Below, piece by piece: positions 46,833-58,812 of a stretch of DNA of 64,000 nt. Source of the DNA: Zonotrichia leucophrys gambelii (Eukaryota; Chordata; Aves; Passeriformes; Passerellidae); contig NC_088171.1 of NCBI RefSeq assembly GCF_028769735.1, forward strand, positions 144,419,917 to 144,483,916, read 5' to 3'. Below the pieces are notes generated by a model. That model was given only the letters and a program-made list of their open reading frames with translations, did not search any database and had not been told where the DNA came from. Within the stretch, counting starts at the first letter, position 1. Every line of letters starts with the position of its first letter. The translations under genes and the position numbers were made by a program.

Positions 46833-47829
46833 GCAAGTGGGATGGCACCAACAATTCAGTACACTTTTTCTTCCAGGGATGCACATTTACTTCTGATAGC
46901 CACAGGTCTGTCCTTCCTTTGTTCCAGAGAGTGTTCTCTCCCTTCTTCTTCCAGGCAGCCAGTATTTGCCTGTCTCAGCAGATAACACACCATATTTAAA
47001 AAAAAAAAATCACTCTATAAATTCAATCCCTTGTGAAATTTTTAGAAGTGATTTCTAGACCATCATGTGTCATGAGGCCATGGGAGTACTTAAGTTTTAT
47101 CTTTTGTTTAATTGCCTGTGAAGGTCCTGCCCTTGACACTGTAGTTAATGATTAAAACTGTTTTGTACTGGATTGCAATTTATTGTAGTCAACAGAAATA
47201 AAGTTCATTGTACCTGTCAATAAGAATCTTGTCTCCTGTCTTAATATTACTTATGTAGATCAAATTCCAACCTTTTTCATTCAATACAAATACATACAAA
47301 CCAGCTGATTTCTCTTTATACTGCATGCTGGAGAGTCTTGATGATTTAGGGAATAACCTAAAAGCTCCTACAGTGGAGAAGATGAGCCATGTCAAGGAAA
47401 TAAAGAGGCCTACAAAGCATACCCCCATGCTTTGTAAGCATACCCCATGCCCTGGTCCCCGGCCCATGCTTGTAGAACAAAGTAGGAGGCATTACATAAA
47501 AGAGCAAACAGGTTTTAAAACTGGTAACTTAAAGAAAGAGTACATGGGTATTTGAAATAGGTGAGAGTTCAGAGGGAAAATTAGTTGCTAGGCAAGATAA
47601 TGGAAATATCCTATCCCTTAATAGAAGGGCAAAAGATGTCTACTAGCCAGACCAACAGCTTGCTCTTCTTTGGAAATCCACCCTTTTCTCTACCGTGAAC
47701 TACGAATTTTAACATGGATTCAATACTGCCCATTTCTAGTGGGGCAGTGGGGGAGAGTCAGAGGTTGGGATTTTGGTCAAGCTTTTTTGTTTGTTTCTGC
47801 TTTTTGCATATTCCATTTTCTACTTGAGG
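46833..47829. other. Noncoding DNA with poly-A tract and a small hairpin
   Basis: No gene is recognised. A 12-base A run lies at 46998-47009. A perfect inverted repeat at 47411-47436 is listed separately. The rest is AT-rich with short frames. Confidence 0.5.
47411..47436. repeat. 10-bp perfect inverted repeat
   Basis: TACAAAGCAT, then a 6-base spacer ACCCCC, then ATGCTTTGTA. The right arm overlaps a second partial copy of the GCATACCCCATGC motif (47438-47450). It could form a small hairpin, but no RNA gene context is visible. Confidence 0.9.
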
Positions 47830-48005
47830 CTGTTTGGTGGAACAGTGCCATGAAACCCCGACACACTGTGGAGGCACCCGCTCTGGTGAGACCCAGGCTT
47901 GGGGCCATTCTGGTGCCCACTGCTGGGTGTTCCCCGGGGCCAAGCTCAGAACAGAGCCATCCTTGAAGCTTTTTTTTCCCCTGAATAAAAGCTGCCAATT
48001 TTCTA
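47830..48005 (+). mobile_element. Possible LTR fragment (family unknown)
   Basis: This is a sharply GC-richer island within AT-rich DNA, with 'gtggaacagtgcc', 'gaggcacccgctctgg', 'gagacccaggcttgggg', 'ctgctgggtgttccc' and then AATAAA (47983-47988) in 'cctgaataaaagctgcc'. The style (C-rich block followed by 'ctgaataaaagctg') resembles the R/U5 end of songbird ERV LTRs as I remember them. No target duplication or 5' end could be placed, and there is no second copy in the window to compare with. Confidence 0.35.
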
Positions 48006-49866
48006 GTCCATGGAAAACCTCAGCATATCAGCATCATGCAGTCTGTGTCCTCACTGCTGGAAAAGACAGCTCTTCTCACAGTGTGAAGGAAATTTCTTTC
48101 TCTTCTTCCTACTCTGTTCCATCCTTGAATAATGTGCCAAATGTACAATTTATCGTGTTTCATAGTACAAATCACTGCCCCAACAGGAAGTAAATTGCAA
48201 ACCCCAACCCACTTAAGATAGCTTCCCCAGTATTGATTAATAGATTATCACAGAGCTTAAGATAAAAAGGTGAGAGTTCTTTATGCCATTCCAAAGACCT
48301 CCCTTTTCTCCTTTTACTGTTGTAAACATGTGTAGAATGATTAAAATATTTCTTTTATAACTTATTCAAAATTTACCTTTGCTTTTGTTCCCCAGATATA
48401 CTAAACTTGTCTTCTTCCATTTATATTTCTTTTTTTGTAGCCTTGAAGGCTGCTGTACACAGAAGGAATAACCATAAAGCAATGATATTCAGAGGTTTAC
48501 CAGGAACATTTAAATATTTATATGTACTCCATTCTGAAGACTTTCCATTGAGACAAAATGCATGTATAATGGAGACATGTTATATATAATTTTCATATGA
48601 GAGGCACAAAACAGATGAGACAGTTTCATGCTTGCTTTCATTTAATACATTGAGGTTGAGGTCAATGCTCTTTTATTTTTCCTTTGAGTATCTGCAGTTG
48701 TGTTGGTCTTTTGTCTTCGCTTGGAGTGCTCAGTCATGAGGATGCTTCAGAGCTTTCTGCCTCAGGAGCCCTGGTCCCAGCCCTGATCTGGAGCACACCC
48801 AGGGAGGTTAGTTGGTCTCATCATGCTCTCTAGTGGCTGCTTCTCTGCTGAGCAGCTGCCGTGCTCCAGGGAGGACCAGCTCTGGAGCAGCAGTGATGAT
48901 TCAAGACTTGGTAGCTTGAGCACAAAAGGAAAAACTGGAGGGATATTTTGGCTTCATCCTAGTCAGTCCTAAACCATGTCTTAATCTCTTACCTCAAAGA
49001 ACCAGAGAATAAATGTCTTGATTATAGTCATACCAATTTTTAAAATAATTTCATCTTTCCTCTTCCTGACTATAATCCCTCCATTTGACATCTGGAGTCA
49101 ATAATGATGAAACTGACAAAAGTATGGCTAAAAATTCAATTTTTTATTTGTCTCAACCTTTTATAAAAATTGCAATAAGAAGAGCAATTGAGGTTAGTGG
49201 GAAAGGCCTCACTGACTTCTGCAGGCTTTTAACCATGGGACCAAATATAACTCTAGTTCTCTCTGACACTAAATTTCAGGAGATTGCAAATTTTCATGGG
49301 GTCTTCCCAGGAACAGAGTTTTTCATGCATTTTAAAATTATAGATTTGATGCTGAGTGTTTCCTTGAAATACAGAAATAATCCACAGAAGTTTATAATGA
49401 AATTGGATTTTCAACCTTTAAAAATCCCAGAGAAAGATTTGGTTCAAATTCTGACTGACAATGCAGATCAGAAGTATTTTCTGAATAAAAAATAAAATTT
49501 CAGTAGAATAAAACTGAGATTCAGGAAAAACAAATGAATCACTCTTGATCATACCTCAAGCAGAGAGAGAGTAAACTATCATATGAAGGAGATTATAGGA
49601 TTACTTGCTTTTTGACAACAGCTTTTAGTTTTTGAAGTGTTACTTCAGTTATATTCGTTACTGCTAAAATACCATAATAGCAACATGGAACAGCATTGTG
49701 AGGGATTTGTTCATGGCTCTGGTCCTGGATAGTGGCATGAGCTCCCTTCTCCTGCTCAAAAACTTCTTTTGCAGTCCATGGATGCCCTAGAGGTTCACAC
49801 CCTGCTCTGCAGGCTGAGACCAAACTGGCTTGTTGACTTTCTGCCCACACACTGGGGGTGACACTG
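48006..49866. other. Noncoding DNA with one 136-codon open frame
   Basis: No gene is recognised. The + strand frame 49085-49495 is free of low-complexity sequence, but I see no domain in it, no splice-site context and no promoter. It is most likely chance. The rest is AT-rich. Confidence 0.45.
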
Positions 49867-50038
49867 TGGGGATTTAAGAGAGAAAAATAAAACTGATGTT
49901 TTCCATTTGTGGGATGTAGGTGGTCAAGAGAAACAAAAGCCCTTGCAGAAGTTCTACATGAGATACACAGATGGCTTTGGGGGTGTGGCAGACTCTGTTG
50001 ATGCTAAAAAGATGAAGGAAGCCAAAAAAGACTTGTGA
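49867..50038 (+). pseudogene. ARL4-like small GTPase pseudogene fragment
   Basis: Translation from 49901 gives FHLWDVGGQEK, then P-L-x-K-x-Y and TDG, then DSVD and EAK, then a stop at 50036-50038. ARF-like proteins of the ARL4 group have the same order (WDVGGQEK switch II motif with the catalytic Gln, PLW-K-Y, TDG, VVDSVD, EEAKTEL). Just upstream, 'gggatttaagagagaaaaat' reads as a decayed GFNTEKIK motif once a one-base deletion is allowed, and part of the following interswitch strand is missing. Faint traces of the NKQD region may continue to about 50160. No introns, promoter or start codon are seen, so this is a dead, probably retroposed copy. ARL4A is the closest by memory (DSVD..RM.EAK), but ARL4C or ARL4D cannot be excluded. 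Confidence 0.68.
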
Positions 50039-53000
50039 CAGATGCTTTCAAGCTATGGAGTATTTAAAGAAGATTGCATTAACTTTATAAATGTTAGAAA
50101 TGTTTCCTAACGAAACTCAAGTTTTTGTCAGTAGCTGTGCTCCCAGATAAATATGACATGAGATGTTTCCTTCAAGTTGAAAAGGATGTAGGGAGGTAAT
50201 TAATACTGTTTCAGCTTTGCAACAGCTTCAAGTGGAAAATGTATGAGGTTCATTCTTCAAAGGGGCAACCACACAAATTGCTAAGGCCCAAAGGCAAACC
50301 AAAAGAAGCTTCAACCATTTATAAAAAAAACAATATTGACTGGGGACAGAAATGTCTTTTAATAACTCACTATGACTAACAAGGACAAATGCTTCAGAGG
50401 CCTAAAAGTGTTGGAAGACAGGTGGCCATCAAGTAGGTGCATTGTTTTGAGGTACATTTCCTAATCAATTATTTTGCCCTTAGTAAATAGTTCATAACCT
50501 TGGGAGAGCTGAAGAGGCTGCAGAAAAGTGTCAGAGCAGCTGCTCAGAGTGAGGCTTGCAAAGGGTTGGAGGGGGTTTAGTTAAGGGCCAATTAAGAGAG
50601 GCAGCACTGTGGGGTCCTGCCTCAAGAGAGCTGCCAAGTTGGGACATCATAAGGGAAATGGAAGTGCAGTTACCTTAGAAACTGGAATGAAAACCTTAAT
50701 AAATTATTAACATATCTGAAAATTAGAGAAAACAGTATTTCCAGTTATTTGAAAACTAGGTTCAAAGATCTCCCTTTGGAAACAAAGACAGTTTTAGTAA
50801 TTAGCAAGCTGAGATTTTTTTCTTTTTTTTTTTTTTTGCCACAAAAAACGGAAGATCAAGAAAGACCCAAACTACAATTTATTTTTTTTCCTTTAAACCC
50901 ACACAAAAATTAATATGGTTTCCCTCCTACACATATCTACTCTTTTACTGACCTCCTGGATTTTGTCTCCCTGTTCTTCTTCCCCGAGTTCAGTTTATTT
51001 GGGATAGGCTCTAACAATCTTGGCTACATGGAGAATTTCCAGTTTGACCAAACCAGGGACAAATGCCAAGTCCTTTTTGGCCTTTGGCCAGGATGGTTCT
51101 CCTCCAACGAGGTGCTCTGGGCAGCAGCCCAGGGAATGCTAAATGCTGTGAAATCAGGAGACCATTAAAACCTTTGATGTTATAAAAGAGCTATGTTAAA
51201 TTTGTTCATAAAAATAGAGCTAACTTCAGAAGAAAGTTAGAAAGGAGAAATGTTACATCAGACCTTCAGGTATCTCCTCAGACAGGAGAGTATTCCTCTT
51301 AGAAGTAATTGATTTGTTGGTTGGAAAAAAAGTTAATTTCTCATTACTTACCATGTCTAAAGTATTTCTAGAAATTTTGCATTGTGGAAATGAGTTTATA
51401 AGCTAATAAATGAGGATGTACCTGCAGTTTTTCCACTCAAGACCAAGTACCCAAAACCTTGAGAAAGAAAATTGTCCCTGCTTAAGCCCCCAGTTTGATG
51501 CCCAGCTACCTCACTGGGAAATCTAAAGCCAAGAGGATAAATATAAAAGCAGTTTTGGGCCAGTCATGTAGACTGAAATTCCTAAGGGAAAAAATGGACA
51601 GAGGAAGCATGTTTCTGCCTGAGAAACATTGGGCTGATCATCAACCAAGAAATCCAAATATTTGCTTGGAAATATTTTCACAGCTTGATCTGTCATGCTG
51701 GAAAGTCCACACTCTGAGTGTCTCTATCCAAAAGCAGACTTGGTGCATGAGTGTGCATCCTGCTGCCAGTGAGTCACCTGGAGGATTTGGCATTCAGCTA
51801 CAGTATTGGGGAAAGGGGCAAATGCAGTTTATCCTGAGCAGGATTATTGTAATGACATCATTCAGGCAAATAATTCCAAATGTTGTGCCTGGAGCAGTGG
51901 ATAGCTACATTGCTCACTGGTCCCTTGCCTGCTTGGATGCATGTTTACAAAAGCTAATTAGAGTGGACTGTGTTATTTACAGTGTTAGACTTTAGAAGGA
52001 AAAAGCTTACTGTATAATCTCTGCCTCAAGTGTGTTTGAGCAGAGATTACTGTAGGGGAACTGAAAGGAGCCAGCAGGAGCAAACTCAGCAATTATTTTA
52101 AAACAGTCAATAATTTCTATTCCCTAAGTGGCAGCATGAAATTTTCCCATACTGATTATCTGATACTGTATTATACAGGGTAGATATTTCTTTCCGAATT
52201 GCATCATTTTGGGCCACAGTTTGTTTCTGAGACCCCTCAGCTTCACATTAAATTTTCAATACATTTAACATATGTAACAGAAATCAGAACTAGGAAACGT
52301 CATAATTTTTTCCTTCTGGTCCTCCCTATCCCCTTCTTTTATAAAGTTTAGGAATCACTTCCTCTCCCACAGCAACTTTTTAATTTGTTTGGGTTTTTTT
52401 TGTAGTTTCATATGATATCTACTAAGGTTAGGAGGAGGCGGATGGATCTGGGAAAGCTGAAACCTTTACCTTTTATTAAGCTACTAAGGCATAAACATGA
52501 ACTCCTAATATTTTCTTTGATGGAAAAGAATCCCTGGATAGCATAAAGATTTCTATCATCTTCACCAGGAGAAGGTTATGTTTAGCAAACCTAGGGTTTC
52601 CCTCAAGGAACACTTGGCAGAGAAGAAGGTCATTAAAGGATTAGAAACCTATTTGGTCCTGCTTTGCAGGCAAATCAATCAGTGCTTCATGTTATCAACT
52701 TTGAAAAACTTCAGCTGAGTCTCTTCAATACATGCCAGCTATGGCAATCCCATTCGTACCCAAACCCTAGCAAACATGCTGGAGAGCATTGTGTTTTCCA
52801 GAAAGTTGCTTTATCAAATGATAGCACACTTTTGTCAACAGGAGCTCCACAGGAAAGTGCAGAAACAGGAAAAGGAGATTGGGACTATTAGAAAACTCTG
52901 CTGGCACTACTGCTACTGTGTCGTTCTGAATTTTTAAGATTTTCTATGCTTTCTGATGTTTACATTTTTGTAATGAACTTTCTTACACACTTTTTGTAAA

Positions 53001-54070
53001 TAACTTATCATTTTGTATTCTTTTATAAAAAAAAGAAATTTGATAGACTGTTAGATTGTCTAGTGTCATTGGAGAGGTGGCATTTTCACCCTGCAATCCA
53101 CTGTCACTTTTAGAAATATATAAATGATAGAGTCAAAAAATAAAGTTCCTTTTTTTGCCTGAAGAACAGCAGTGTGTGCGCGTTGTGTTATTTTGTGTCC
53201 TATAGTAACACTACTGCTTCAGTGGAAAACCAGTTGGATCTAAGCAATAAAAGAGAACTGGAAGCACATAAAACAATTCAGGATATTCCCATTCCCAGCC
53301 CACATGTTCAGCCCCAGTTTCAAATTCCACAGACTGCACTCAGCACAGGGAGAAAAGTCTGAGCAGGGAGGCAAGGATAAAATAGCTTCCCTTCTTCATC
53401 TTCATTTAGACAATCCAGACTTGTGTTCCAAATGTACTCTTTGCTGTTGCAGCACAAAATGACATGTCTAAGAGAGGGGAAAATATCTGCCACCAATACC
53501 ATGCAAGAGAGGAAATATTGACTTTGATAAATGGGGATTTTCTCATGTTTGTGCTTTCAGCACTTTACCAAGGTGAGTTCAGCATCACGGGAACCTGTTT
53601 CAGCAAGTTCTCACATTCTGCTTGGTGATAATATGTGTGTATAGGTGAAAGATAAGAAAAAATTGGAAGATTTTAGTTTTGCTCTGTTGTGGAAGCCAAT
53701 TAAGCTTCTTCTGTACATTAAGATTCAGATTCTTTTATTTTTCATAAGGATTGGCTTTGTTTTACTTGGACTACTTACATGTTAACATATTAGTTAGACT
53801 ATGCAACTGTTTCTGGAGCAGCTTTTAATGTATGTGAACTGATTTGTAACAGCAAGATTAATAATTTATTTAGTTGTCCCAGAACATTCTGTGAGTTTGA
53901 TTAAGGTAATATTCTGGAGATATCTTTCTTGCCTCCCTGAGCCCTGGAGAGCTTCCTTTTAAAAATGAAATGTGCCAGCTGAGTGTGCAGAAAAAGAGAG
54001 GATAAAGCAAGAATCACATACCAGGCTGTAGAAAAACAATCCTTAACAAGTATATTATATAAATATATTT
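50039..54070. other. Noncoding DNA, nothing firmly recognised
   Basis: Apart from possible continuation of the ARL4-like relic to about 50160, no gene is recognised. A 15-base T run lies at 50823-50837. The + frame 51495-51995 (166 codons) is open but has no identifiable domain; it is discussed in the findings. Confidence 0.5.
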
Positions 54071-54085
54071 TATATATATATATAT
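54071..54085. repeat. (TA)n dinucleotide repeat
   Basis: About seven TA units form the core of a wider AT-only stretch (54049-54089). Confidence 0.9.
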
Positions 54086-57000
54086 GTATGTGGGAAAACA
54101 TCTTACATATACTTTATGTAACACTCTAGTCAGCAACTGTGAATAAGAGAGAGGGTATCAGAGCCCCTTGCCTGATGCCTTATAAACAGGTTGAAGAACC
54201 ATCCATTTTCTTCTTGAACTGATGAGCTACAAACATTGCAATAATGATTTCCTTCAAGTGTCTGTGTAGAATCCTCTGAGTGTGAATCCAATTAAGTAAA
54301 GAAGTGGCAAAAAGAGCTGCTCCTTTCAGGACCATTCCTGTAACCAGTGCACTCCAAAGGCAGTGATGAAGTAAAGAGCCGGAACCACAATCTGGTGCCA
54401 AATGTAGCCATACCTGGAGGCCAAATGAGACTTTCAGATCTCCCTGAACATTGAAGAAGTCTGCAAATCTAAAGTGAAAGTTGTCCCAGCTCTCTCTCTG
54501 AGGACACGGTTCATCATAAATTCCTCAGTCTTGCTTGAGTATTGAAGCAACTATAACTTCCTACAGCCTCAAAAGTTTCTTTGTCAGAACATTTCTGAGG
54601 TTTTTTCCCAGTGGTTGTCCAACTCTGACACACCACTGAGGATGACACACACTGCTGTTGGCAGCAGAGCAGATTAGAGCTCCTGTGACTGAAATGCCTT
54701 TGCAAGTTAGAGTGCTCAGGGAGGCACAAGCCCAGGGGAAGCACAGCCTGGAGAGAGAAAGCTGTGGTGAGGTGAGAGGGGCAAGGACAACTGCAAAACC
54801 TGACAAGGAACATCAAAGGAGAAATACAAAGCTGAGATTTGAAAAGGTAAATTTCAAAGCCGTTTCCATCTGGTTGCACTGATTGCACTTAAGAAGAACA
54901 AATTGAGAGCAAGCTCTCTTCAAAGAATAATGAGACCTGCAAAGGCACAAGGCAGGCCAGGGACATGCTGCCAATTTATTGGGAATGCAGAAACCTTCCC
55001 AAAGTCCCTGTCCAAGGGGAGAGGGATAAGGACACTGGGGTTAAACACACAGATGCATAAATCCACTGTCATAATTGTCATGCTGCAACCAGAATTTCAT
55101 TGCCAGAGATACACAAATGTAGAGTTTCCGTTCACCAGGAGTAAAGGTAAATGTGTGTGTGGGCTGTGCCTTGGTGCTAGAGAGGTTTAGATCCTCTCCT
55201 TCTCTGTATGTCAGCTCTGAGCGTAACTTTTCCCAAGATGTGAGCTTAAAGCTTATTATCCTGATTCAGAACCACCTTGGAAAGTACAGTCTGTGTCTAA
55301 ACTCTTACTGAGCTTGGCACTGGAACAGAGGGTTTTCCTTCATACCTACACATGGCTGCTGATTTGACTTCAAAGGTGGCAGTGCTGCAGCATTAGCAAA
55401 ATCCTGCCTTTGGAATTGTTTTGGAATTTTGGGGCCCTTCAAGAAAGAAATCTCTGTACAGAAGAAGTTTCCATACAAAGGAGTGTGTTTGTCAGGCTAT
55501 TCATCTCTGCCCACTGCTGAAGTGCTCTGTATCAAACCTCTAAGTGTGGGAGGCAGTGACTTTAAAACGGGTGAAAAGACTGCTTATCCTCCAAAATCTG
55601 ACTGTATTGCTGTTTGGCATTTTGTTTGGTGAAGCTCTAAAGGACAAAATTGAGGTATTCATACATGTTTGGACAATGTCTATCATATTAAGTGTACTGT
55701 GAAGGAGGGGAGGTAGGTAACAGATGGGGATAAGTGATGCTTGCACAAAAAAGAAATTGAGCGCAGCAATATTGAAAACTGAGAGCTAACAAATGAAAAG
55801 GCATCTTCAGGAGCTGCAGAGAAAGCTGAGCTGTCAGTGATTTAGCACCTGAGTAGCTGGCTTGGATATCATGGGCACATGTACCATGGAAAAAACTGTG
55901 GAAGTTCCATTGGGAAAACTCCAATTTAAGTTCAGTTGCTAGGCTCAAGACTACATCTTAGAATTTTTCTCTTGAGTATACAGAGAAAACCAGGAGTAAT
56001 GCAAAGGGACTATAATATTTTTATCTTTTTTTTTAATGGAGGACAATTTTAACTGAACATCAGGAATTCCATGGTAGCTGACCAGGGTAATCAACAGCCT
56101 ACTTCACCACCATCTGCTGTTGAGCTGCACACCTGGACCAGCCTGGTAATTTTTCAGTAGAATTGGAATCTCCTATTTTTCATCCTGGAGTAAAAAGACT
56201 CCTCCATCTTAGAATTGCAACAAAACCAGTCTGTGCTGGCCCTATACTATGAGCTCCTTAATGAAGGGATTTGTCTTCTATATGTCAAAATCATCCCAAA
56301 TCATCTTTTTAATAGCCAAACCCCAAACTCATAGCAAAGTCTGGTATTCATATCTTTCTGCATAGACTACATGAAAAACTTGTATGAAATGGGACAGGGG
56401 TGCCTTTAAGTGCTTCTAAAAGCACAGATGATAACTAAAACCTGAAATATTAGAAGTAAAGAAGCAGTAACAGTCAATGGTCCTTTCAGTATGGCACAGG
56501 CTATTTTTTATTCAGCCCTGCTTATCATAATCATCTTTAAATATAAATTTTCTCCAGGCTTTAATCAGGGACTTTTTCTACTCCTTTAAAGCACTGAAGC
56601 TGCAGTCCCCATACAAGTACTTCCCTTTTCAGTAACACCACTTTTGTGATGCTTGTCAAATTTTGCTGAACACCGAGAGAAATGACCACTCTGTGTTCAG
56701 CTATTTTCTCATGTAGTGCTCTCCATGCAATTTGGATTCCCTCCATTTGGCCCTCTTTTCAGCTGAAATGAAGGCAGTGATTCAGTCACAACCTCCCAAA
56801 AAAGCATCTGTTCACTGAACCTCAAAAAGAGCTGCAGGCCCATTGAGCTTTAGCAGCTAAAAGGCAAAGTGACAGCACCTCCCCTCCCCAGTAATGAGCT
56901 GGGGACAGGTCTGAGGGAAAGGGGATTTTCTATGTGGAAAAGTTCATAAATGTGAGGATGCATGTTTGCTAACTGGTGACAATGCAGAGTGCCAGCACAG

Positions 57001-58759
57001 CAGATAACTGAATTGCCAAGGATAAACCATCTATTTTAAAGGTTGCTCCTCCTACTGAGGTTTGATGGTCTTTTTGTTCCAAATTTTCACTGCCCATTCT
57101 GTTGAATCATCGTATCAGCAGTGGGAAGATCCCTATCCCCCTCAAGGAATTCTGCTGTCTCAGTGGGAAAGGGAAGAAGGATGGTGCAAGACCAGGAGGA
57201 AGCCATAGAGGCAGCCAACCTCAGGGCAGAGGTTAATTGCCTGTTTTTATTTTGCTGATGTTTTTTTGCCCAGTGTTCACAATGCCATCAGGGGAAATGG
57301 ATGTTTTGAAGCCAATACAGATAGGTTGCCATAAATATTTAGCATTTTTGCAAAGATGGCTTTGATTATAGATCTGTGATATGTTGTTAACTGAGCTTCT
57401 GCCTTGATATTTGAATCCTAAGCTAAAATGAAATTCCCTGATTTTGTCATTTTGGATTCTGAGACTGGGCCAGGCTACCCAAAAGGAAACACAGCATTTA
57501 GGTAGGGTCAGGAGCTCTATAATTTGCTACCTTTTGTTGTCTGCAGGCTTCTTAGTTTGCTTTTCCTTTTTAGTATACAATTTCCTTAGTAGAAATGACC
57601 TTCTCAGAAATTATAGCGCATTGTTCAATGACTTTTCTGACCTCTTACAAAAATGCTCCTGGTTTGTTTTGTTGGCTGTTCCTTCTCTCACATGGACAAG
57701 TTCTGCCTTTGTGAATTCAGCACTGTTAAAACAAAAGGGAAACCTACCGAGACCATGAGAAGCAAATGCTCCATATATAAGTACACAGCTAGATTTGTGT
57801 GTATAACTATAAATATATACCCACATATACTTGTTATACAGTTGTATAAAATTTATATTTTTTCTTTATTCTTATTTATGTATTGATATTTACTTATATT
57901 TTACTTAAATAAGGCTAATATGACAGATCTGACAGATGTTAAAGTACATTTATACGCTTAGAACATAGCAAAAATAAGTTTTCATTTGGCAGATATGTGT
58001 TTGCCCAATCCCTTTACCAGCATAGTTTGAAATGAACATAACAAGCAGCACACAATAAAAATGTACAAATGCAATGTTGCTAGGAAGAAGACAGGCTGGA
58101 CCACTGTGTCAGCAACATGTACAAGGGAGCAAACCAGCAGCAAGGGAGTGGATATTTTATGGTGACTGAGAGGTTTAGCTCTTGCAGAGTTAGAAATAGA
58201 AAAAAAAATCCAACAGATATTAAAAAATATGTATGTTCATTCGTGCAATTTTTCTGGTTGCAATTTTCAGAGACGGAGGCCCTCAGCCATGGCTGCTCTC
58301 ACAAGCATTTCACAACCAGCCACAGGAAAGGGAGCAGAACAGTTACAAATGAATCCCAGGAAAACACAGGTGACTGGTGGGCAAGCCAAGGTGAAAGTGA
58401 TAGATAGTGACAGGGATGCCCACAGCTGCCTTCACAGCCACCAGAAAGTGATGTGACTCCCCTGAAATTTGCACCATGCCTTTTCTAGTGATAATAGCTC
58501 TGTTCAATGTCAGATTGCAGGAAATGGCCTCTGGACCACTGCTCTTGGGTTACAGTGATGAAGTAGATGTGGGAAGTTGTCACTCTCAGGCTGGAGGTGA
58601 GGAAGGAGCGATGCTTTCCCTGCTTTTTTACAGCTTAGCAACAAAGTGCAGTGTACATCCCTATGCTTGCTGACAGTAATTCCTCTGCCTCTGAGGCATG
58701 GACTGAGCTGAGAGAGGTTGGGTGCAGTGGTTTTGGGTGGCTTTTTCTTTGTGAAAAAA
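54086..58759. other. Noncoding DNA, nothing recognised
   Basis: No gene or transposon is recognised. The longest frame (54514-54888, minus strand, 124 codons) shows no family features and is overlapped by + strand frames. Confidence 0.5.
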
Positions 58760-58812
58760 TTATAACCTTTCACAACATGGGCTGTTGTTATAACCTTTCA
58801 CAACATGGGCTG
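58760..58812. repeat. 25-bp duplication with 3-bp spacer
   Basis: Two identical 25-base units (TTATAACCTTTCACAACATG followed by GGCTG) occupy 58760-58784 and 58788-58812, separated by TTG. The lack of differences implies a recent local duplication. Confidence 0.96.

Noticed and set aside
49690..49800. N-terminal part of the ARL4-like relic (a possible decayed GLDSAGKT P-loop near 49715-49750)
   Set aside because: The resemblance needs several gaps and is followed by about 100 unrelated bases. It is too weak to annotate.
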